Below, piece after piece: positions 55,175-63,330 of a stretch of 64,000 bases of DNA. Source of the stretch: Kerstersia similis (GTDB lineage Bacteria > Pseudomonadota > Gammaproteobacteria > Burkholderiales > Burkholderiaceae_B). Below the pieces are notes generated by a model. The model was not told the origin of the DNA. It did not search any database and saw only the letters and a program-made list of their open reading frames with translations. Numbering within the stretch: position 1 is the stretch's first letter; every line of letters begins with the position of its first letter. A program made the translations under genes and the position numbers. The stretch covers positions 1 through 64,000 of the forward strand of contig NZ_CBCSIQ010000001.1 in NCBI RefSeq assembly GCF_965139615.1, in the 5' to 3' direction.

Positions 55175-55192
55175 CGGTCATATTTATGTCAT
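55175..55192 (+). promoter_or_regulatory. Pho box of the ppk promoter
   Basis: CGGTCATATTTATGTCAT matches the PhoB consensus CTGTCATAWAWCTGTCAY at nearly every position. A -10-like TAAAAC lies 10 bases downstream (55203-55208), the normal Pho promoter spacing, and ppk starts at 55251. Confidence 0.8.
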
Positions 55193-55250
55193 GCTATTGA
55201 AGTAAAACTCAGGGTTTTTCTCGATCTGCTGACCATTCTTAAGGGACACC

Positions 55251-57335
55251 ATGCCTGACACTGTTTCCATCCAGCCGGATGCGTTGCTTCTGAACCGTGA
55301 GTTGTCTCTGCTCAAGTTCAATGAGCGGGTACTCAGCATGGCGGATAGGGAAGATACGCCGCTGCTGGAACGCTTGCGTTACGTCTGCATCGTGAACTCG
55401 AATCTGGATGAATTTTTCGAAATCCGCGTGTCCAGCCTCAAGGAACAGCAGCGCCTGACGCCCGATCTGCGGGGGGATGACGGACTGACGCCGGACGAAG
55501 CGTTCCGGCTGGTGCAGCGCCGGGTGCATGAGCTGGTCGAGCGCCAGTATCAGCTGTTGAGCGAAGAGCTCTGGCCGCGCCTGGAGCAGGAAGGGATTGC
55601 CTTGCTGCAGGTGGATCGCTGGACGGAAGAGCAGCGCGCCTGGGCCTTTGATCTGTTTCTGCGCGACGTCATGCCGCTGCTGACGCCCATCGGACTGGAT
55701 CCTGCCCACCCGTTTCCCAGGGTCTATAACAAGAGCCTCAATTTCATCGTGTCGCTTTCCGGCACGGATGCGTTCGGCCGCAATGCTTCCATCGCCATTG
55801 TTCAGGCGCCCCGGGCCTTGCCGCGTTTGATCCACATGCCAGCAGCGATTTCCGGCATGCAGCATGGCTATGTCCTGCTGACCGCCCTGATGCGGGCATT
55901 TGTCGGCGAGCTGTTTCCTGGCCTGGAGGTCAAGGGATGCTACCAGTGGCGTGTGACCCGCAATAGCGATCTGTTCGTGGACGAAGAGGAAGTGACCAAC
56001 CTGCGGCAAGCCTTGCAGGGGGAGTTGTCGCAGCGGAATTTTGGGGCGGCTGTCCGTCTGGAGCTGGATACGCGCGCGCCCAAGGATCTGGAAATCTATC
56101 TGCAAAAGGAGTTCGCGCTGACGGCGGCGGATACCTACCGGGTCAGCGGCCCGGTGAACCTGTCGCGGCTCATGCGTCTGTGCGATGTCACCGACCGGCC
56201 TGGCCTGTTGTTTCCGGCCTACCGCGCGCCTGTGCCCGAGCCCTTTTCGCAGCGCAGCGCCAAGCCGGCGGAACTCTTCGCCGCTATCGCGGCAGGCGAC
56301 AGGCTATTGCATCATCCTTACCAGTCGTTTCAGCCGGTCATTGATTTCCTCACTGCGGCAGCGCTGGATCCGGATGTCGTGGCCGTCAAGCAGACCATCT
56401 ACCGTACCGGCGAAGATTCCGAGCTGATGCGCTTGCTCATGGCCGCCGCCAAGGCTGGCAAGGAAGTGACGGTGGTGGTCGAGCTGATGGCGCGTTTTGA
56501 TGAGCAGACCAACATCAACTGGGCCGCCAAGCTGGAAGAGGTCGGCGCCCACGTGGTATATGGCGTCGTCGGCCACAAGACTCACGCCAAGATGGCGCTG
56601 GTGCTGCGCCGTGAAAACGGCCAGATACGCCGCTACGGCCACCTCGGTACAGGTAATTACCACCCGCGCACGGCACGCCTTTACACCGATTTCGGCTTGC
56701 TGACCGCCAACCCGGCCTTGTGCGACGACATGGACAAGGTGTTTGCCCAGCTGACTGGGCTGGGCGCACGGCGTAATCTCCAGTTGCTGCTGCAATCGCC
56801 GTTCAATCTGCATGAGCGTATGGTGTCGCTGATCCGCGCGGAAGCACGGGCGGCTGCGGACGGGCAGAAGGCGCGCATCATGGCCAAGATGAACGCCTTG
56901 CTGGAACCGGACATCATCCAGGAGCTGTATGCCGCCAGTCAGGCCGGCGTGAAGATAGACCTCATCGTGCGGGGCGCCTGCGCGCTGCGCTCAGGCGTGC
57001 CGGGGCTATCGGAGAACATCCGGGTCCGTTCCATCGTGGGACGTTTCCTGGAACACTCGCGAGTGTTCTATTTTTACGACGGAGGCAAGGAAACCGTTTA
57101 TCTGTCGTCGGCCGACTGGATGGAACGCAATTTTTTCCGGCGGGTGGAGCTGGGTTTTCCCATTCTGGAGCGCAAACTCAAGCGCCGCGTCATCAGCGAG
57201 GCTTTCCTGATGGCATTGCGCGACAACCAGCTGGCCTGGCAACAGCGTCCGGATGGCGATTATGTGCGGGTGCGCGGGCGCGGTGAGCCGTATAACCTGC
57301 ACGACAAACTGATGGCCTTGCTGGGAAAGTCATGA
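55251..57335 (+). CDS. ppk: Polyphosphate kinase 1
   Basis: PPK1 polymerises ATP gamma-phosphate into polyphosphate. The 694-residue protein has the N-terminal helical domain (LLNRELSLLKFNERVLSMA, LDEFFEIRVSSLKEQ), and two PLD-like catalytic domains with the autophosphorylated histidine in GHKTHAKMALVL (about H445) and the block RYGHLGTGNYHPRTARLYTD. The gene is preceded by a Pho box, so it is expected to respond to phosphate limitation. The Pho box of pstS begins right after its stop codon. Confidence 0.97.
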   Translation: MPDTVSIQPDALLLNRELSLLKFNERVLSMADREDTPLLERLRYVCIVNSNLDEFFEIRVSSLKEQQRLTPDLRGDDGLTPDEAFRLVQRRVHELVERQYQLLSEELWPRLEQEGIALLQVDRWTEEQRAWAFDLFLRDVMPLLTPIGLDPAHPFPRVYNKSLNFIVSLSGTDAFGRNASIAIVQAPRALPRLIHMPAAISGMQHGYVLLTALMRAFVGELFPGLEVKGCYQWRVTRNSDLFVDEEEVTNLRQALQGELSQRNFGAAVRLELDTRAPKDLEIYLQKEFALTAADTYRVSGPVNLSRLMRLCDVTDRPGLLFPAYRAPVPEPFSQRSAKPAELFAAIAAGDRLLHHPYQSFQPVIDFLTAAALDPDVVAVKQTIYRTGEDSELMRLLMAAAKAGKEVTVVVELMARFDEQTNINWAAKLEEVGAHVVYGVVGHKTHAKMALVLRRENGQIRRYGHLGTGNYHPRTARLYTDFGLLTANPALCDDMDKVFAQLTGLGARRNLQLLLQSPFNLHERMVSLIRAEARAAADGQKARIMAKMNALLEPDIIQELYAASQAGVKIDLIVRGACALRSGVPGLSENIRVRSIVGRFLEHSRVFYFYDGGKETVYLSSADWMERNFFRRVELGFPILERKLKRRVISEAFLMALRDNQLAWQQRPDGDYVRVRGRGEPYNLHDKLMALLGKS

Positions 57336-57353
57336 CTGTCATGTTTCTGTCAT
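57336..57353 (+). promoter_or_regulatory. Pho box of the pst promoter
   Basis: CTGTCATGTTTCTGTCAT is a near-perfect PhoB box that begins with the first base after the ppk stop codon. TACGAT (57364-57369) follows at 10 bases as a -10 element. pstS starts 75 bases downstream of the box. Confidence 0.92.
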
Positions 57354-57428
57354 CGGCAGACTCTACGATAGCGGTCGTGCAGGTGTGATACCTGCCCGCG
57401 ACTTCCTAACAAGACCTGAGGGATTGCA

Positions 57429-58472
57429 ATGTTCAAACGTGTTTTCAAGCAGCTGGCCGTCGGTGTCGCCTTTGGTGCGTTCACCCTGTCCGCACATGCC
57501 GCCGACATCACCGGTGCTGGCGCGTCCTTCCCCTATCCGATCTATGCCAAGTGGGCATCGGATTACAAGGCCCAGACGGGCAACCAGGTGAATTACCAGT
57601 CCATCGGTTCGGGTGGCGGTCAACAGCAAATCATTGCCAAGACGGTGGATTTCGGTGCTTCCGATGACCCCCTGAAGGCTGACAAGCTGCAAGAAAACAA
57701 CTTGCTGCAGTTCCCCGCTGTGATCGGCGGCACGGTTGCCGTGGTGAACATCGACGGCGTGCAGCCGGGCCAGCTGAAACTGTCGGGCCAAGTGCTGGGC
57801 GATATCTTCCTGGGCAAGATCACCAAGTGGAATGACCCCGCCATCGCAGCACTGAATGCCGACATTAACCTGCCGAGCACCGATATCGTTGTGGTGCACC
57901 GTTCGGATGGTTCGGGCACGACGTTCGGCTGGACCAACTACCTGTCCAAGGTCAACGCTGACTGGAAGGACAAGGTTGGCGAAGGCAAGGCCGTGAAATG
58001 GCCGGTGGGTCAGGGCGGCAAGGGTAACGAAGGCGTGGCCAACTACGTCGGCCAGCTGAAGAACTCCATCGGCTACGTCGAGTACGCCTACGCCAAGCAG
58101 AACAACCTGGCCTGGACGCAGCTGCAAAACGCCGCCGGCAAGTTCGTTCAGCCTGAACAGAAGGCTTTCGCCGCTGCCGCCGCCTACGCCGACTGGGACG
58201 CAGCGCCCGGCATGGGCGTGGTGCTGACCAACCAGCCGGGTGATGATTCCTGGCCCGTGACGGCTGCCACCTTCATCCTGGTGCAAAAGACGCAGGACAA
58301 GCCGGCCCAGGGCAAGGCTGTGCTGGAGTTCTTCGACTGGGCGTTCAAGAACGGCCAGGCCTCTGCCGCCGCGCTGGACTACGTGCCGCTGCCTGAAGCC
58401 GTGACCAACAAGATTCGCAGCACCTGGACGCAGGAAATCAAGGCTGCCGACGGCGCCGCGATCTGGAAGTAA
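57429..58472 (+). CDS. pstS: Phosphate ABC transporter substrate-binding protein PstS
   Basis: PstS captures phosphate in the periplasm for the PstCAB importer. The 347-residue protein has a signal peptide cut after AHA (residue 24), then ADITGAGASFPYPIYAKWAS, the phosphate loop region QSIGSGGGQQQIIAKTVDFGASDDPL and HRSDGSGTTFGWTNYLSKV. It is the first gene of the pst operon under a Pho box and is followed by two hairpins before pstC. Confidence 0.97.
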   Translation: MFKRVFKQLAVGVAFGAFTLSAHAADITGAGASFPYPIYAKWASDYKAQTGNQVNYQSIGSGGGQQQIIAKTVDFGASDDPLKADKLQENNLLQFPAVIGGTVAVVNIDGVQPGQLKLSGQVLGDIFLGKITKWNDPAIAALNADINLPSTDIVVVHRSDGSGTTFGWTNYLSKVNADWKDKVGEGKAVKWPVGQGGKGNEGVANYVGQLKNSIGYVEYAYAKQNNLAWTQLQNAAGKFVQPEQKAFAAAAAYADWDAAPGMGVVLTNQPGDDSWPVTAATFILVQKTQDKPAQGKAVLEFFDWAFKNGQASAAALDYVPLPEAVTNKIRSTWTQEIKAADGAAIWK

Positions 58473-58482
58473 TCTGCAGGGC

Positions 58483-58508
58483 AGGGCGGAAGCGCTGGCT
58501 TCCGCCCT
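58483..58508 (+). other. RNA hairpin just after pstS
   Basis: An 11-bp perfect stem AGGGCGGAAGC / GCTTCCGCCCT with a GCTG loop starts 11 bases after the pstS stop. It is not followed by T, so it is likely a 3' stabilising stem on the pstS message. Confidence 0.6.
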
Positions 58509-58513
58509 CGCTG

Positions 58514-58552
58514 AGCCGGGGGCTGCGTCAAAACATACCCCGGCTTTTTTTT
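58514..58552 (+). terminator. Partial terminator between pstS and pstC
   Basis: An 8-bp GC stem (AGCCGGGG at 58514-58521, CCCCGGCT at 58538-58545) runs into eight T. Since pstCAB have no obvious promoter of their own, it probably attenuates read-through and keeps PstS more abundant than the membrane proteins. Confidence 0.85.
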
Positions 58553-58587
58553 GCAATGGTTCTGTTGAATATTAGGAAGATGCACCC

Positions 58588-59598
58588 ATGAGTGCGGTAA
58601 TGGAAAACAGCGAACAGGCTGTACGTCAGCCAGAGGCTGCGACAGGTGTCCCGGTCCCCGAAACCCCCAACCGCAACGCACTGATGGATGCGTTGTTCAA
58701 GAACCTCACCCGAATATTCGCTTTCCTGGTTTTTATTCTGCTCGCAGCGATCATGGTGTCGCTGATTTACGGCAGCCGCGAAACGCTTTCCGAATATGGC
58801 CTGTCCTTCCTCTGGACCAATGAATGGGATCCGGTGCAGGAGTCCTATGGCGCGCTGGTGCCCATCGTCGGCACACTGCTGACCTCTTTCATTGCCCTGA
58901 TCATCGCCGTGCCGGTGTCTTTCGGTATCGCCATGTTCCTGACGGAACTGTCGCCCGCCTGGCTGCGCCGCCCGCTGGGCACCGCCATTGAAATGCTGGC
59001 CGCCATCCCGTCCATTATCTACGGGATGTGGGGCCTGTTTGTTTTCGTGCCGGTGTTCCAGCAGTATGTGCAGCCGACGATGATTTCGGTGCTGGGCAGC
59101 ATTCCCGTCATTGGCGGCTTCTTCTCCGGCCCGCCCTTCGGTATCGGTATCTTCACCGCCGGCCTGATCCTGTCCATCATGATCATCCCGTTCATCGCCT
59201 CGGTGATGCGCGATGTCTTCGAACTGGTGCCGCCCATGCTCAAGGAATCGGCCTATGGCCTGGGCAGCAGTACCTGGGAAGTGATGTGGAAAGTGGTGCT
59301 GCCGTTCACGCGTTCCGGCGTCATCGGCGGCGTCATGCTGGGGCTCGGGCGGGCGCTGGGGGAAACCATGGCGGTGACCTTTGTCATCGGTAATGCTTTC
59401 CGTATCCCGGACTCCATTTTCGCACCGGGCAATTCGATTGCTTCCGCGCTGGCCAATGAATTCAACGAAGCCGGCGGCATGCAGAAATCCGCGTTGATTG
59501 AGTTGGGCCTGATCCTGTTCCTGATCACGACGGTCGTGCTAGCCTGCTCCAAGGTGCTGTTGCTGCGCCTGTCGCGCTCCGAAGGCACGAAGAGCTGA
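58588..59598 (+). CDS. pstC: Phosphate ABC transporter permease PstC
   Basis: PstC is one of the two inner-membrane permeases of the phosphate importer. The 336-residue protein has a polar N-terminus, a membrane helix at about 43-65, and the binding-protein-dependent permease domain with the EAA loop ELVPPMLKESAYGLGSSTWEV and LGRALGETMAVTFVIGNAF, which contains the conserved Arg/Glu residues of PstC. It lies after the pstS terminator and 35 bases before pstA. Confidence 0.96.
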   Translation: MSAVMENSEQAVRQPEAATGVPVPETPNRNALMDALFKNLTRIFAFLVFILLAAIMVSLIYGSRETLSEYGLSFLWTNEWDPVQESYGALVPIVGTLLTSFIALIIAVPVSFGIAMFLTELSPAWLRRPLGTAIEMLAAIPSIIYGMWGLFVFVPVFQQYVQPTMISVLGSIPVIGGFFSGPPFGIGIFTAGLILSIMIIPFIASVMRDVFELVPPMLKESAYGLGSSTWEVMWKVVLPFTRSGVIGGVMLGLGRALGETMAVTFVIGNAFRIPDSIFAPGNSIASALANEFNEAGGMQKSALIELGLILFLITTVVLACSKVLLLRLSRSEGTKS

Positions 59599-59633
59599 AC
59601 GCCACCGGGAATATTAGGCAAGAGAGAGCCATC

Positions 59634-60515
59634 ATGTCCACGAATTCCATTTCCTCCGGCAACAAGTCGGTCATCAATATGCAGAACGGCATCTATCAGC
59701 GCCGCCGCATGACCAACAAGATCATGCTGGGTCTGTCGATGGTAACGCTGATCTTCGGCCTGTTCTGGCTGTTCTGGATCATCCTGACCCTGCTGATCAA
59801 GGGGGGCGGCGCGATTTCGCTGTCGCTGTTTACCGAAATCACCCCGCCGCCGGGGCAAACCGGTGGCCTGGCCAACGCCATTCTCGGTAGCTTCGCCATG
59901 GCGGGTGTCGGGACGCTGATCGGCACCCCGATCGGCATTCTGGCCGGTACCTATCTGGCCGAGTATGGTCAGCGCGGCTGGCTGGCCCCGGCCACGCGCT
60001 TTCTGAACGATGTGCTGCTGTCTGCGCCTTCCATCGTCATCGGTCTGTTCATCTACTCGGTGTATGTCTATCAGGTAGGCCACTACTCCGGCTGGGCGGG
60101 CGCTGTCGCGCTGTCCATCCTGGTTATTCCGGTGGTGGTGCGTACGACCGACAACATGCTGCTGCTGGTGCCCAACAGCTTGCGTGAGGCCTGCTTCGCA
60201 CTCGGCTGCCCCAAGTGGCGCATGATTCTGATGGTCTGTTACCGTGCGGCCCGTTCCGGCATGATCACCGGTGTCTTGCTCGCCGTGGCCCGTATCGCCG
60301 GCGAAACCGCACCGCTGCTGTTCACCGCACTGTCCAACCAGTTCATGTCGTTCAATATGAACGCGCCCATGGCCAACCTGCCGGTGGTGATCTTCCAATA
60401 TGCGGCCAGCCCGTTCAAGGACTGGAACACGCTGGCCTGGGCCGGTGCCGCGTTGATCACGCTCTTCGTGCTGGCCATCAATATCCTTGCGCGCAGTCTG
60501 TTCCGCAAGCAATAA
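59634..60515 (+). CDS. pstA: Phosphate ABC transporter permease PstA
   Basis: PstA pairs with PstC in the membrane. The 293-residue protein has six membrane segments and the EAA loop VPNSLREACFALGCPKWRMI followed by AVARIAGETAPLLFTALSNQ, typical of PstA. A ribosome-binding site (AGAGAG) lies just before the ATG. pstB follows 52 bases later. Confidence 0.96.
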   Translation: MSTNSISSGNKSVINMQNGIYQRRRMTNKIMLGLSMVTLIFGLFWLFWIILTLLIKGGGAISLSLFTEITPPPGQTGGLANAILGSFAMAGVGTLIGTPIGILAGTYLAEYGQRGWLAPATRFLNDVLLSAPSIVIGLFIYSVYVYQVGHYSGWAGAVALSILVIPVVVRTTDNMLLLVPNSLREACFALGCPKWRMILMVCYRAARSGMITGVLLAVARIAGETAPLLFTALSNQFMSFNMNAPMANLPVVIFQYAASPFKDWNTLAWAGAALITLFVLAINILARSLFRKQ

Positions 60516-60567
60516 ACGTCGCTCACCCGCGCATACGACCCGAATACTCTGCTGTCCAGGATTCATC

Positions 60568-61380
60568 ATGGAAAATACCGCTACCGCCGTCAAGACGAGT
60601 GCACCGCACATCCAGATCCCGAGCGAACCTGCCAAACTGCAGGTCAACGACCTGAACTTCTATTACGGCAAGTTCCACGCCATCCGCAACGTCAATATGA
60701 CGATTCCTGAGCATCGCGTGACGGCGTTCATCGGCCCGTCGGGTTGCGGTAAATCGACCCTGCTGCGTACCTTCAATCGCATGTATGAGCTGTACCCCGG
60801 TCAGCGTGCCGAAGGGGAGATCATGCTCGACGGCGAAAACCTCCTGACCACCAAGATGGATATTTCGCTGCTGCGCGCGAAGGTCGGGATGGTGTTTCAG
60901 AAACCGACGCCGTTCCCCATGAGCATTTACGACAATATCGCTTTTGGCGTGCGTCTCTTTGAAAAGCTCAGCCGTGGCGAAATGGACGAACGCGTTGAAT
61001 GGGCGCTGAGCAAGGCAGCCTTGTGGAACGAAGTGAAGGATAAGCTGCATCAGAGCGGCCATAGCCTGTCGGGCGGCCAGCAACAGCGTCTGTGCATTGC
61101 CCGTGGTGTGGCGATCAAGCCGGAAGTGCTGCTGCTGGATGAGCCCTGCTCGGCGCTGGATCCGATCTCCACGGCCAAGATCGAAGAACTGATCGCGGAG
61201 CTCAAGAAAGAGTACACGGTGGTGATCGTGACTCACAACATGCAGCAGGCTGCGCGCTGCTCCGATTACACCGCCTATATGTACCTGGGCGAGCTGATGG
61301 AGTTTGGCGAGACCGGGCAGATGTTCGTGAAGCCTTCGCGCAAGGAAACGGAAGACTACATTACGGGCCGTTTCGGCTAA
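60568..61380 (+). CDS. pstB: Phosphate ABC transporter ATP-binding protein PstB
   Basis: PstB is the ATPase of the phosphate importer. The 270-residue protein has Walker A GPSGCGKS (56-63), the Q-loop VFQKPTPFPMSIYDN, signature LSGGQQQR (167-174), Walker B LLLDEP (188-193) and the H-loop VIVTHNMQQAAR. The ATG at 60568 is preferred; an 81-base longer frame would overlap pstA. A terminator follows and no phoU gene is present after it. Confidence 0.97.
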   Translation: MENTATAVKTSAPHIQIPSEPAKLQVNDLNFYYGKFHAIRNVNMTIPEHRVTAFIGPSGCGKSTLLRTFNRMYELYPGQRAEGEIMLDGENLLTTKMDISLLRAKVGMVFQKPTPFPMSIYDNIAFGVRLFEKLSRGEMDERVEWALSKAALWNEVKDKLHQSGHSLSGGQQQRLCIARGVAIKPEVLLLDEPCSALDPISTAKIEELIAELKKEYTVVIVTHNMQQAARCSDYTAYMYLGELMEFGETGQMFVKPSRKETEDYITGRFG

Positions 61381-61418
61381 GCGGCTGTTTTCCCGCCGGC
61401 GCCGGACGCCGTGCCAGG

Positions 61419-61464
61419 ACCTTCCCAGCTTCCGGGCCAATGCCCGGAGCGGGAAGGTTTTTTT
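61419..61464 (+). terminator. Rho-independent terminator after pstB
   Basis: A long interrupted stem (ACCTTCCC and CCGGGC arms, 61419-61437, paired with GCCCGG and GGGAAGGT, 61442-61458) runs into seven T. It ends the pst operon. Confidence 0.93.
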
Positions 61465-61734
61465 ACGGATGCATACCGCAGCGGTTGGCGGTGCTCTTAT
61501 GCGATGCCATCCTGCAAATGGGGGAAGGCGTGTTGCCGTGGTAGGCCGGATCTACGAAGAAACTGCGGCGAGCCCTTACAGAATCAAGAAAGGATAGGGT
61601 GATTCAGGTATAAAGCCACCGGTGTCTTGCCCGCCGTGGCCCGCCATGAGGCAAGGAGGCAAGGCGGCAGTCCTCTCTCGCAAGGCGGCGTCGCGCGGCG
61701 GGCGGTCTTGAGATTCAATCCAATGAGGTTCTTG

Positions 61735-63225
61735 ATGCATTTCCAGCAGCAAAACAGATGGATCGTCTTGCTGGTTGTCATGCTGGCATTTATTCCCATC
61801 GTGGTGGACATGACCATCCTGCATGTCGCGATCCCGTCCTTGACGCTGGCGCTGCAGGCCACTGGCACCGAAGTGCTGTGGATCATAGATGTCTATCCGC
61901 TATTGATGGCCAGTCTATTGATTCCCATGGGAACGCTGGCGGATCGCGTCGGGCATCGCCGCCTGCTGTCCCTGGGCATGTCTGTCTTTGGCTTGGGCTC
62001 GGCGCTGGCTGCCGTGTCGCCGACAGCCCTGGCGCTGATCAGCGCCAGGGCATTGATGGCAGTCGGGGCGGCGATGGCCATGCCTTGCACGCTGGCGATC
62101 ATTCGCCAGACGTTCAAGGACGATAGCGAACGTGCCACGGCGCTGGGCATCTGGGGCGCGGTTGCCTCGGCGGGCGCCGCCTTGGGGCCGCTTGCCGGTG
62201 GTGTGCTGCTGGAGCATTTCTGGTGGGGGTCGGTGTTTCTGGTGAATGTGCCGATCCTGTTGGTCGCCGTGCCCCTGGTCATGTGGCTGGGGCCACGCCA
62301 GGCCGTGCTCGCGCGCGGCGCCTGGCAGCCGGCACAGGCGCTGCTCCTGATGCTGGGGTTGCTGGCTACTGTGTATGCCATCAAGTCAGGGCTGAAAGGC
62401 GGTGGTGCTGCCTGGCAGAGCCTTGGCATGATCGGCCTGGGTGGCGGCCTGCTGGCCTGGTTTGTCCGCATTCAGCTGAAGGCCAGGTACGCCATGCTGG
62501 ACATGACGCTGTTTGCGCAGCCGGCGATCCGCATGGGGGTCTTGATGGCACTCGTTGTCATGGGGTCATTGTCAGGCGTGGAGTTGCTGCTGGCCCAGGA
62601 GTTGCAGTTCGTGACGGGGCGCAGCCCGCTGGAAGCCGGGCTGTTCATGTTGCCGCTTATGATTGCGTCCGCGATAGGCGGGCCATTGACGGGAAGGGTG
62701 CTCAAGGTGTGCGGGCTGCGTATGGTGACGGCGGGTTCGCTGGCGCTCGCGGCATTAAGCATTGCCGGGCTGGCATTCAGTGATTTTTCGCATGCTGGCG
62801 CAGGCGTCATCGTGCTGATGGTGGGCTTTGGCCTGGCGCTGGGCATCGGTCTGACAGCGGCTTCCGTGGCCATCATGAGCAGCACGCCGGAAGAGAAGGC
62901 CGGGTCGGCCGGGGCATTGGAGGCCACGAGCTATGACCTGGGCACCGGATTGGGCATCGCCGGTTTTGGCCTGGTGATGGCATCCAGCTATCAACGTTCC
63001 ATCCGCCTGCCGGAAGGCCTGCCGCTAGAGGTGGCCGATCTTGCATCCAGTTCCATTGGCGAGGCGATGCTGGCGGCCCGGAGCATGACGGGGGACACCG
63101 CGCAGGCGATTGCCGAGGCCGGCCGGTTGGCGTTCAGTGCTTCCCATAGCCTCGTCCTGCTGGTCGCGGCCGGCTTGATTGCCGTGCTCAGCTTGCTGAT
63201 TTTTGCCTTTTTCCGGCAATCCTGA
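61735..63225 (+). CDS. MFS transporter, DHA2 (14-TMS) drug-resistance type
   Basis: The 496-residue protein has 14 hydrophobic segments and the MFS motif A loop GTLADRVGHRRLL (about 65-77), plus motif C-like GAALGPLAGGVLLEHFWWGSVF of drug:proton antiporters. It is closest to the DHA2 group (SmvA/Stp-like), which exports cationic compounds and biocides; the substrate is not readable. The ATG at 61735 has GAGG 8 bases upstream (itself inside an earlier ATG-GAGG at 61723, an alternative start 4 codons longer). It stands alone after the pst terminator; the 270-base gap before it shows no other feature. Confidence 0.9.
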   Translation: MHFQQQNRWIVLLVVMLAFIPIVVDMTILHVAIPSLTLALQATGTEVLWIIDVYPLLMASLLIPMGTLADRVGHRRLLSLGMSVFGLGSALAAVSPTALALISARALMAVGAAMAMPCTLAIIRQTFKDDSERATALGIWGAVASAGAALGPLAGGVLLEHFWWGSVFLVNVPILLVAVPLVMWLGPRQAVLARGAWQPAQALLLMLGLLATVYAIKSGLKGGGAAWQSLGMIGLGGGLLAWFVRIQLKARYAMLDMTLFAQPAIRMGVLMALVVMGSLSGVELLLAQELQFVTGRSPLEAGLFMLPLMIASAIGGPLTGRVLKVCGLRMVTAGSLALAALSIAGLAFSDFSHAGAGVIVLMVGFGLALGIGLTAASVAIMSSTPEEKAGSAGALEATSYDLGTGLGIAGFGLVMASSYQRSIRLPEGLPLEVADLASSSIGEAMLAARSMTGDTAQAIAEAGRLAFSASHSLVLLVAAGLIAVLSLLIFAFFRQS

Positions 63226-63330
63226 GCCCTGTGCCAGGGTGGGCGGCGGACGCTGCAGTGGCGCCATGCCGCCGGGCGGCACGCTGATTACAATGCGCGT
63301 CATGCGGATCGAAGAGGGAGTGGTCGTTGC

